Source: Clostridium kluyveri DSM 555 (GTDB lineage: Bacteria; Bacillota; Clostridia; Clostridiales; Clostridiaceae). From it: 64,000 bases of DNA. The notes beneath the pieces are model-generated. The model had not been told where the DNA came from. It searched no databases and was given only the letters and a program-made list of their open reading frames with translations. The position numbers and the translations under genes are program-made. The stretch lies in NCBI RefSeq assembly GCF_000016505.1, contig NC_009706.1, positions 682,001 to 746,000 of the forward strand. Direction: 5' to 3'. Positions 45,951 to 53,502 of the stretch are shown here, piece after piece. Within the stretch, counting starts at the first letter, position 1. The number at the start of each line of letters is the position of its first letter.

Positions 45951-46399
45951 GTGTAAGCCTCCCCATTTATTTTTAGTCTGTCAAGTTATTCAAGTATTTT
46001 GGGCCCAATGTATTTGTATTTGTATACAACAATTAAAAATAAAATAACTTAATTATTTATTAAAATTAATAGATAATTAAGAAATTATTGCTAATATATT
46101 AGCATATAGCATATAAAATTACAATAATATTTATAAATAAATATTATTTTTATTGAATTATAAATGTTTCTAACATGTTATGAAGGATTTTGTCTATATT
46201 TCTTTGAATATTAATTTATAATACAAATAAAATATAAAAATTTGCTTTATTTTTTTAAAGTATTCCTATATAATCTATTCTAATATTAAGAGTTTATTAT
46301 AATAACTAAGTATATAATTTTAAATTACTAAAATATATAAATTAAAGTTAGTAGATAAAGAATTTAGTATAGTTTACTTTAGAAAGGTGGATAAATAAA
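45951..46399. other. 449-base divergent intergenic region
   Basis: Extremely AT-rich sequence between the chemotaxis receptor and the alcohol dehydrogenase genes. I see no ORF with a ribosome site, no recognised riboswitch and no clear inverted repeat. Confidence 0.5.
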
Positions 46400-47545
46400 A
46401 TGAAACAATTAGTATTTCATGGTACTTCTATTATTATAGGAAAAGGGTCTTTGGAGTATATAAAGAACATGGAATTTAAGAAGGCCTTTATTATAACGGG
46501 TGGACAGTCTATGATTAAAAGTGGAGTTATCTCTATGGTGAAGGATATGATAGAGAAAGCAAATAGAGAGGTTTTTATATACAGTGGCATTACTGAGAAT
46601 CCGGATACGGAGGTAGTATTAAATGGTCTTGAAAGGGTAAAAGAATTTAAACCGGATATTATAATATCTATAGGTGGAGGATCTTCTATAGATGCTGCAA
46701 AAATTATAACGTTATTTTATGAATATGAGGATATAAATTTTAGTAATGTGTTAAAAAAGAAACTGCCTGAATATAGAAGCAAGGTTAAATTTATAGCTGT
46801 ACCTTCTACTTCTGGTACGGGTACAGAAGTTACAAAAGTATCTGTTATTACATTTAAAGAAAAAAATTTAAAAATAGGCATAAAATGTGGAGCACTAATA
46901 CCAGATGTGGCTATACTGGATCCGAATTTAACAATGACTATGCCGCATAATATAGTAGCTGAAACGGGAATGGATGCTTTGACTCATGCTCTGGAATGTT
47001 ATACAAACAATGCTCTGGATGACTTTACTGAAGTTATGGCGAAAGGTGCTGTAGAGGGGCTCTTTAAATATTTACCATATTCTTATAAAAATAAAGATAT
47101 AGTAAGCAGAGAAAAAGTTCACAATTTTCAGTGTATGGCAGGCTGTGCTTTTTCCAATGTGGGATTAGGAATGGTACATGGAATTTCTCATGCTTTTGGC
47201 GGCAGGTATAATATGGCTCATGGTCTTGCTAATGCTATTGTTTTACCTTACGTACTACAGTATAATTCGAAAGATAAATTAGTAGCGGAAAAATTAAGGT
47301 ATCTTTCAAAGATAATTGATAGAGAAGATATAATAGAGGCAGTGAAAGAACTTAAGAGAGAATTACATATACCACTGTCCTTTAAGGAAGCAGGTATACT
47401 GGAGGAAAATTTTAGAAAGGATTTTCAGCTTTTAATTGATAATAGTTTGTTAGGCTCAACAAGAGTAAATCCTGTTTCAGTAACTAGAGAACATATGGGG
47501 TACATTATAAGTAGTGTGTATGAAGGAAAAGATGTGGATATATAG
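46400..47545 (+). CDS. Iron-containing alcohol dehydrogenase (group III)
   Basis: 381 residues, NAD(P)-dependent. SIGGGSSIDAAKI is the nucleotide-binding loop and PSTSGTGTEVTKVSVI follows. The iron ligands are D192, H196, H260 and H274 in GMDALTHALEC, GMVHGISHAFGG and NMAHGLANAI, all present. It resembles butanol dehydrogenases and 1,3-propanediol dehydrogenases; in a solvent- or ethanol-metabolising clostridium an alcohol/aldehyde role is plausible but the substrate is uncertain. AGAAAGGTGGAT precedes the ATG. A MaoC-like remnant follows. Confidence 0.92.
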   Translation: MKQLVFHGTSIIIGKGSLEYIKNMEFKKAFIITGGQSMIKSGVISMVKDMIEKANREVFIYSGITENPDTEVVLNGLERVKEFKPDIIISIGGGSSIDAAKIITLFYEYEDINFSNVLKKKLPEYRSKVKFIAVPSTSGTGTEVTKVSVITFKEKNLKIGIKCGALIPDVAILDPNLTMTMPHNIVAETGMDALTHALECYTNNALDDFTEVMAKGAVEGLFKYLPYSYKNKDIVSREKVHNFQCMAGCAFSNVGLGMVHGISHAFGGRYNMAHGLANAIVLPYVLQYNSKDKLVAEKLRYLSKIIDREDIIEAVKELKRELHIPLSFKEAGILEENFRKDFQLLIDNSLLGSTRVNPVSVTREHMGYIISSVYEGKDVDI

Positions 47546-47573
47546 AGAGGTTGGGTTATTTAAGGAGGCCAAA

Positions 47574-47720
47574 ATGAATATATTGCCTAAGATAGGGGAT
47601 AAGATTTCTTTGACACAAAAAGCTTCATATAATAGAAGTGGCATATTACAAATGTTAGTAAAAGAATGCTGGAGTAAATACTATAATAAAATTTTAAAAG
47701 TTCATTTGGATCTTTAAATT
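47574..47720 (+). pseudogene. MaoC-like hydratase remnant
   Basis: TTAAGGAGGCCAAA and an ATG at 47574 open a 47-codon frame starting NILPKIGDKISLTQK, which resembles the N-terminus of MaoC/R-hydratase proteins. After that the similarity appears to continue in the next frame (KSF.., ITNVSK.., NFKSSFG), broken by stops, and ends near 47720. So a frameshifted and truncated copy is likely. The alternative, a real short peptide, cannot be excluded. Confidence 0.45.
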
Positions 47721-47797
47721 AGCCCTATATTTAAAAGAAAATTTGTTTAAAGATGTGTATATAAATACAAATGTTTTAAAAGTAAGGAGGTTTTTAA

Positions 47798-49453
47798 TTG
47801 GAGGATTTATTTGAGGAAATAGAAAAGTTAACTTTGGAATTGATTAATATACCAAGTATTAATAATTCCATAGGAGAAAGAAATATATGTAATAGAATAA
47901 GCGAGTATATAAACAATATGGAATATTTTAAAGAACATAAAGAATATACTTTTCAAGTTTCTCTTAATCAAGATGCGTATAAAAGAGTTAATGTTTTTGC
48001 GTTATTAAGAGGAGAAGGAGGCTCTTCAAATAAAACTGTAATTTTACATGGGCATGTAGATACTGTAGGCATAGAAAATTTTGGAGGACTGGCAGAATAT
48101 GCTTTTGACAGTAAAAGTCTGAATGAAAAATTGAAGGAACTAGATTTACCAAAAGAAATAAAAAATGATTTACATAGCGGAGATTGGACATTTGGCAGGG
48201 GAGCTGCAGATATGAAAAGTGGAGTGGCTGTTCATCTTGTGATTCTTAAAGAGCTGAGCAAAAATATTAAGAATTTTAGTGGGAATATTTTGTTCATGGC
48301 AAATCCTGTAGAGGAAAATCAACATACGGGCATTATAGAATCTTTGGATACTTTGAATTATTTAAAAGAAAAATACGGTTTGGAATATAATTTGGCTATA
48401 AACAATGACTATATTTGTCCTTTATATCCAGGGGACAATACCAGGTATGTTTATGCTGGTGCAGTGGGTAAACTTCTTCCATGCTTTTATATTGTGGGAA
48501 AAGAAACTCATGTAGGACAATATTTCGAAGGACTAAATTCTAATTTGATAGGGGCAGAATTAATAAAAAATATAGATTTAAATACAGAGTTGTGTGATGA
48601 ATATAGAGGAGAGTATACTCTTCCACCTTCCGTTTTAAAATATAAAGATTTAAAAGAAAGATATGATGTACAGACTCCTTTTACTACATTTATTTATTTT
48701 AATTATTTTGTACACAACTCTTCTGTGAATAAAGTAATAAATAATTTAAAAAACATAGCAGAAAAATCCTTTGGTGAAATTATTTCTAAGGTTAATACAG
48801 AATATGAAAAGTTTTGCAAATTAACAAAGGAAAAATATAGTCCTTTACCGTGGAAAAGTAATGTAATTACTTATAAAGAATTATATGGGAAAGTAAAAAG
48901 TAGGCATGGATGTAAAGTAGATGAGGAAATAAGCAATTTAACTAAAACTTTAACCAAAAAGGGTATTGATAGAAGGGAAATTTGTCTTAATATAGTAGAG
49001 AAACTTTGGAAGCTAAGCAGTAATAGAGAGCCTTCCATTGTAATATTTTTCGCTCCACCCTATTGTCCACATAATACCTTGAAAATTAAAGATAAGAATG
49101 AACGTAATGTTATAAAAAAGATAGAGGAATGTATAGATAAAATCTCCAAGGAAAGTAGTGAAGAATTCAAAATGCTGCAGTTTTTTCCCAGTTTATCAGA
49201 TAGCAGTTACTTAAAGATAGATGATGATCTTAATTCTTTGAAAAATTTAATGGACAATTTCCCCAATTGGGAGGAAATGTATAACATACCTGTAGATAAA
49301 ATAAAGAAATTGAATATACCCTCGGTTAATTATGGATGTTATGGTAAAGATGCACATAAATGGACGGAAAGAGTATATAAACCTTATTCTTTTAATATAT
49401 TACCTAAATTAATATTGACTACGGTTTATAAATTTTTATATGAAACGAGATAG
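47798..49453 (+). CDS. rocB: M20 family peptidase, RocB-like
   Basis: 551 residues. M20 zinc hydrolase with metal ligands in ILHGHVDTVG (H, D), FGRGAADMKSG (D), and ANPVEENQHTG (E-E). Length and the C-terminal block FAPPYCPHNTL match RocB, the arginine-utilisation protein of Bacillus, whose exact substrate is not well established. TTG start behind AAGGAGG. No other roc or arc genes are in the window; an APC amino-acid permease lies convergent downstream, which may be related. Ends in a strong terminator. Confidence 0.88.
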   Translation: MEDLFEEIEKLTLELINIPSINNSIGERNICNRISEYINNMEYFKEHKEYTFQVSLNQDAYKRVNVFALLRGEGGSSNKTVILHGHVDTVGIENFGGLAEYAFDSKSLNEKLKELDLPKEIKNDLHSGDWTFGRGAADMKSGVAVHLVILKELSKNIKNFSGNILFMANPVEENQHTGIIESLDTLNYLKEKYGLEYNLAINNDYICPLYPGDNTRYVYAGAVGKLLPCFYIVGKETHVGQYFEGLNSNLIGAELIKNIDLNTELCDEYRGEYTLPPSVLKYKDLKERYDVQTPFTTFIYFNYFVHNSSVNKVINNLKNIAEKSFGEIISKVNTEYEKFCKLTKEKYSPLPWKSNVITYKELYGKVKSRHGCKVDEEISNLTKTLTKKGIDRREICLNIVEKLWKLSSNREPSIVIFFAPPYCPHNTLKIKDKNERNVIKKIEECIDKISKESSEEFKMLQFFPSLSDSSYLKIDDDLNSLKNLMDNFPNWEEMYNIPVDKIKKLNIPSVNYGCYGKDAHKWTERVYKPYSFNILPKLILTTVYKFLYETR

Positions 49454-49498
49454 TCTAGTCCTATTTAAAGGCAGGACTAGACCATTTTGTTTTTTATT
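49453..49498 (+). terminator. Terminator of rocB
   Basis: A 10-bp perfect stem (GTCTAGTCCT at 49453-49462 with 49473-49482) followed by CATTTTGTTTTTTATT. Confidence 0.88.
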
Positions 49499-49590
49499 AA
49501 GATTTTAAATCTGTGAACTAAATTATTTAATAAAGTTGAGGTTACAACGCCATTTTTATCTTTATTTATTTCTGCAATTTCACTGTCCAT
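49498..49590 (-). pseudogene. Remnant of a chemotaxis receptor 3' end
   Basis: About 93 bases closely match two separated parts of the chemotaxis receptor gene: the last codons (about 43945-43978, around TTTTAAATCTATGAACTAA) and 44113-44166 (around GACGCTGTTTTTATC), joined with the roughly 135 bases in between deleted. It overlaps the last codons and stop of the APC permease, whose terminal residues GQ and stop come from this sequence in another frame. Confidence 0.65.
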
Positions 49591-50968
49591 TATTTTCATT
49601 TTGAACTGTACTATGAGTTCTTCCGTAGATAAAATAGACTATAAGTCCCAGACACAACCAGATGAGGAAGCCAATCCAGGTTATTTTTCGCATTGATATT
49701 AAAAGTAGCAAGCAGCATAATACTGTTATTATAGGTGTAAATGGTACACCTGGACATTTGAATTTTCTTTCAATATCTGGCATGGATTTTCTTAAATAGA
49801 TAACTCCCATAGATACAATTATAAAGCTTAATAAAGTTCCTATACTTAAAAATTCAACTATTATTCTAAGTGGTAATATACCTGCTATAATAGAAGCTAT
49901 AATCCCTGTTATTATAGTTGCTTTAACTGGAGTATTATGAACTTTGTTGATTTTAGAAAAAATTTTAGGCATCAATCCATCTCTTGACATAACCATGAAT
50001 ATTCTAACCTGTCCATAAAGCATTGTAAGCATTACAGAAACCATTCCTACAATAGCACCAACTCCAACTAATGCTGAACCCCAGTTAATTCCTATCCTTC
50101 CAAGGGCATCAGGTACTGCATTATCTGAAACTATTTCTTTATAAGGAACTATTCCTGTAAGAACTACAGCTACCAGAACATAAAGTATACAAACTACTAT
50201 AAGACATAATATTATTCCTCTGGATACATCCTTTTTAGGATCTACTGCTTCTTCTGCAGATGTGGAAATGGCATCAAATCCTATAAAAGAGAAGAACACC
50301 ATACTTGCACCGGTGAAAACTCCTTTCCAGCCATAAGGCATAAAAGGTTTATAGTTAGACACATTTATATGCGATGCTCCTAAAAAAATGAATAAAAGAA
50401 TTATAAGTATTTTTATTCCTACAATAATATTATTTATCTTGGAGCTTTGCTGCATGCCATAACAAAGAAGTGCTGTTAAAATTAATATTATGGCAACTGC
50501 AGGTACGTCGATTATTCCACCGTTACTTGGTGACGCAGCTATGGCTTTAGGAAGCGTAATTCCTGCAGAGGTTAGAACTCCTCTAAAGGTTCCTGACCAT
50601 CCTGAGGCTACTGCGCTGACTGCAACTAGATATTCTGCAGTTAAACACCAACCTATTATCATAGCAGTAAATTCTCCAAAAGCAATATAAGCATAAGAAT
50701 ATGTACTTCCCGCTACAGGAAACATAGTGGCAAGTTCACAATAACATAGTCCGCATAGACAAGCCACTATTCCAGATAATATAAATGAGAGTATAATTCC
50801 AGGTCCTGCAGAGTGTGCTCCCTCGCCTGTGGCAACGAATATACCTACACCTACTACAGCCCCTATGCCTAATGCAGCTATATCTTTTGCTCTGAGATTT
50901 TTTTGTAAGTTTGTCTTTTTAACACTATCTCTTAATTGATCTAGAGACTTTTTTTTAAAAAGATCCAT
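49580..50968 (-). CDS. APC family amino acid permease
   Basis: 462 residues with about 12 membrane helices. ALGIGAVVGVGIFVATGEGA is the helix 1 signature of the cationic-amino-acid-transporter branch (YfnA/CAT-like), and FFSFIGFDAISTSAEEAVDP is the helix 6 block. AAGGGAGGACTTC precedes the ATG. The final residues and stop codon lie in a chemotaxis receptor remnant, so the natural C-terminus has been replaced by a short tail, probably harmless as it follows the last helix. Convergent with rocB; a role in arginine/ornithine uptake is only a guess. Confidence 0.88.
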   Translation of the reverse strand: MDLFKKKSLDQLRDSVKKTNLQKNLRAKDIAALGIGAVVGVGIFVATGEGAHSAGPGIILSFILSGIVACLCGLCYCELATMFPVAGSTYSYAYIAFGEFTAMIIGWCLTAEYLVAVSAVASGWSGTFRGVLTSAGITLPKAIAASPSNGGIIDVPAVAIILILTALLCYGMQQSSKINNIIVGIKILIILLFIFLGASHINVSNYKPFMPYGWKGVFTGASMVFFSFIGFDAISTSAEEAVDPKKDVSRGIILCLIVVCILYVLVAVVLTGIVPYKEIVSDNAVPDALGRIGINWGSALVGVGAIVGMVSVMLTMLYGQVRIFMVMSRDGLMPKIFSKINKVHNTPVKATIITGIIASIIAGILPLRIIVEFLSIGTLLSFIIVSMGVIYLRKSMPDIERKFKCPGVPFTPIITVLCCLLLLISMRKITWIGFLIWLCLGLIVYFIYGRTHSTVQNENNGQ

Positions 50969-51275
50969 AAAAGAAGTCCTCCCTTTAGTCTTTAGTGATC
51001 CATAATTTTAATGTCAGTAAAAACTAGTATATTTTATTTTGTACATTTCATAATTATATAATATTTTTTCAAAAAATGAAATATATCATGTATCATAATA
51101 TTTTATTGATGGTTTTTTTCATACAATTATTAAAATATTGCAAGGAAGGGAAGTAGACATGAAATTCTGATTTTAAACAGGAATGTATATATTCAAGTTA
51201 TTTCCATAAATATATATATTTTAGCGAAAATATATATTATAATAAAATCTATAATATTATGATAGGAGGATAACT
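50969..51275. other. 307-base divergent region with a hairpin in the mgtC leader
   Basis: AT-rich. An 11-bp perfect inverted repeat (ATATATATTTT at 51212-51222 with 51227-51237, loop AGCG) lies 40 bases before the mgtC ATG and could be an operator or leader hairpin. No Mg-sensing M-box was recognised. Confidence 0.45.
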
Positions 51276-51938
51276 ATGGATCAGTGGGAAATGATGTTCA
51301 AATTGATACTTTCTGGAGTACTTGGAGCTTTAATTGGATTTGAAAGAAGAAGTCGTTTTAAGCAGGCAGGCCTCAGAACTCACTTTGTTGTAGCTGTGGG
51401 AAGTGCACTCATTATGCTGGTATCTAAATATGGCTTTCAGGATTTTTTAGAAATCCCTTCTGTTTCTATTGATCCGAGTAGAATAGCGGCCCAGGTGGTA
51501 AGTGGAGTTGGTTTTCTTGGAGCTGGTACCATAATTGTGGAACATCAATTTGTAAGAGGACTGACTACTGCTGCGGGACTATGGGCTACTGCTGGAATTG
51601 GCATAGCCATTGGAGCGGGTATGTATATACCTGGTATAGGGGCTACTATATTTATAGTAATAGGACTTGAAATATTTAATAGAGTACAAAAAAATTCTGC
51701 TCATTGTTTAGGCAAAGTAGTCTTATCTCTAGATGGAATTGATCCGGTACTTGATATATTGAAAAATTCTAAAGTAAGAATATCTAACATTCAAGTTAAT
51801 AGACATTACAATAAAAATAATAAGGACTCTGAAGCTAAAATCATGTTTAGAATGTATAGTGTAAATCAAAGTCAAAGGAAAGATATTATGGTAAATATTT
51901 TGAGAATACCTTATGTGAAAAATGTAAATATAGAATAA
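51276..51938 (+). CDS. MgtC/SapB family membrane protein
   Basis: 220 residues: about four to five N-terminal helices with GALIGFERRSRFKQAGLRTH and SGVGFLGAGTIIVE, the family signatures, then a cytoplasmic ACT-like domain from about 140. MgtC homologues are linked to growth at low magnesium and to regulation of the proton ATP synthase in Salmonella; the family role in clostridia is not clear. ATAGGAGGATAACT precedes the ATG. The flavodoxin gene follows after 26 bases. Confidence 0.9.
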   Translation: MDQWEMMFKLILSGVLGALIGFERRSRFKQAGLRTHFVVAVGSALIMLVSKYGFQDFLEIPSVSIDPSRIAAQVVSGVGFLGAGTIIVEHQFVRGLTTAAGLWATAGIGIAIGAGMYIPGIGATIFIVIGLEIFNRVQKNSAHCLGKVVLSLDGIDPVLDILKNSKVRISNIQVNRHYNKNNKDSEAKIMFRMYSVNQSQRKDIMVNILRIPYVKNVNIE

Positions 51939-51964
51939 AATTTAAAGTATGAGGTGATATGTTT

Positions 51965-52462
51965 ATGGAAAGTAAAATTTTAGTTGTATACTATTCTCTT
52001 GAAGGAAATACAAAACTGATAGCTGAGACTATTTCAGAAAAATTGTCATCAGATATTTTAGAGATAAAGCCTAAAAAGGATATAGATTCCCACAGCAAGA
52101 TGAAGTATTTAATAGGAGGAAAACAGTCTGTAATTAAAGAGAAACCGGAACTTATACCCTATGATATAAATGTTGAAAATTATGATATTTTATTTATAGG
52201 AACTCCGGTTTGGGCATGGACTTTTGCTCCTGCTGTAAGAAGTTTTCTTGAGAGCACAAATTTAAAGAATAAAAAGATAGCATTATTTAGTTGTAATGGA
52301 GGAGCTAATGGAAAAACTTTTGAAAATATGAAAGATAAACTTCAGGGAAATGAATTTTTAGGGCAAATTGAATTTAAAGATCCTCTTAAAAATGATAGAG
52401 AAGAAAATGTAGAAAAGGCTAGAAAATGGGCTTATGATATTTGTAAATTAAATATAAAGTAA
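51965..52462 (+). CDS. Flavodoxin family protein
   Basis: 165 residues with the FMN phosphate loop VVYYSLEGNTKLIAET at the N-terminus and GTPVWAWTFAPAVRSFLE, the second FMN-contact block. It matches the flavodoxin_4 type of small electron carriers or reductases. The ATG at 51965 is preferred to 51959, which lies on top of GAGGTGAT. Likely co-transcribed with mgtC by spacing, but a functional link is unproven. Confidence 0.88.
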   Translation: MESKILVVYYSLEGNTKLIAETISEKLSSDILEIKPKKDIDSHSKMKYLIGGKQSVIKEKPELIPYDINVENYDILFIGTPVWAWTFAPAVRSFLESTNLKNKKIALFSCNGGANGKTFENMKDKLQGNEFLGQIEFKDPLKNDREENVEKARKWAYDICKLNIK

Positions 52463-52471
52463 GTTATGCTG

Positions 52472-52507
52472 CTCATGGATTTGTATAATCTATGAGTATT
52501 TTTATTT
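52472..52507 (+). terminator. Terminator after the flavodoxin gene
   Basis: CTCATGGATT (52472-52481) pairs with AATCTATGAG (52487-52496) with one wobble, followed by TATTTTTATTT. Confidence 0.75.
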
Positions 52508-52662
52508 AAATTGTAACAATATTATAAGAGTTATCTTAAACATAATGAATATGTTTTTGATATTTTATTGACATTTGCTTATTAAAAGTATTATTTTATT
52601 AATAAAATAATACTAAAAATACCACTTAGCTATTTTGCCGTAAAATCTTATGTAAAAGAGAA

Positions 52663-53124
52663 GTGTATTTAGTTATGAAAAAGAACATAAGTGAAAATAC
52701 CAGATTATTTGAATATAACTACTTACCTTTACAGCTAGGATTTGAGATTAAGTGTGAAAACTATATGGAGGTGAAATTAGATAAAAATGATGTATTGAAT
52801 AAAACTATATCTGTATTTTATCAATTCAAAGTTACTGAAAGTGTGGAGAATTTTATCCTGGTAATTCCCGATGGATGTGTTGACATTATATTTTACTGCA
52901 GCTCAGATAATTCCTTTTGAAATATTTGTGGTAGTGTTATTAAAAGTAAAAAAATACCGCTAATATGTGAATGTGAATATTTTGGAATTAGATTTTTCAC
53001 AGGAGAAGCTATTAGGGTTTTAAAATGTTCAATTAAAGAATTTATTGATAATGAAATACCTTTAATTGACATAGTTAAAAAGGATTTATTAGTGAAAAAA
53101 TATCTAAAACACAGATTTTTATGA
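52663..53124 (+). pseudogene. AraC family regulator remnant with in-frame TGA and no DNA-binding domain
   Basis: A GTG at 52663 (or ATG at 52675) opens a frame with NFILVIPDGCVDIIFYC, a block typical of the N-terminal sensor part of some AraC regulators. A TGA at 52918-52920 interrupts it, and the same frame resumes immediately with NICGSVIKSK.., FGIRFFTGEAIRVL and EIPLIDIVKKDLL, also typical, up to a stop at 53122-53124. The C-terminal helix-turn-helix domain is missing. So it is a truncated, nonsense-containing regulator. The next gene is enr, which it may once have controlled. Confidence 0.72.
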
Positions 53125-53224
53125 TAGAATAACTGTCTTTTCTAATTTTTGATAATATGAAATGTTAATGAGGTAATTGATAATAGGTCAGTTGAATTTT
53201 TAAGTCGGGAAAATTATTTAGACT

Positions 53225-53251
53225 ATTACAAATATAAAATATATTTGTAAT
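53225..53251. repeat. 12-bp inverted repeat upstream of the enr promoter
   Basis: ATTACAAATATA (53225-53236) and TATATTTGTAAT (53240-53251) are perfect complements separated by three bases, 33 bases before the -35 box; a candidate regulator site. Confidence 0.5.
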
Positions 53252-53283
53252 ATATTTTATATCTTAAATAATCAGAAAAATAA

Positions 53284-53312
53284 TTGACATATGTGACTAT
53301 GCGTTATATAAT
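53284..53312 (+). promoter_or_regulatory. Perfect-consensus sigma-A promoter of enr
   Basis: TTGACA (53284-53289), a 17-base spacer and TATAAT (53307-53312), matching both hexamers exactly. The predicted transcript starts near 53319, leaving a leader of about 184 bases. Confidence 0.8.
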
Positions 53313-53502
53313 AAAGTTAAAACTTAGGATAAGATTTCCATAGAGGATTTTTATTAATAATATAAGTAGTTTTACAAATAATATACTGGAGTATATTTAA
53401 GCTAAAGAGAGGGAAAATATTGATAATCCTTAGACACAGGTAAACTAACAGCTGTAAAGCTTTACGATTGTTTAAAATCAAGATATACAGGAGGTAGTTA
53501 TT

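Larger units (their letters stand above)
53125..53502. other. 378-base control region of enr
   Basis: Contains a perfect 12-bp inverted repeat (53225-53251), a perfect-consensus promoter (53284-53312) and a leader of about 180 bases with no recognised riboswitch. Confidence 0.6.

Noticed and set aside
47514-47573. Upstream extension of the small ORF after the alcohol dehydrogenase
   Set aside because: It overlaps the dehydrogenase gene end; the ribosome site favours the ATG at 47574.
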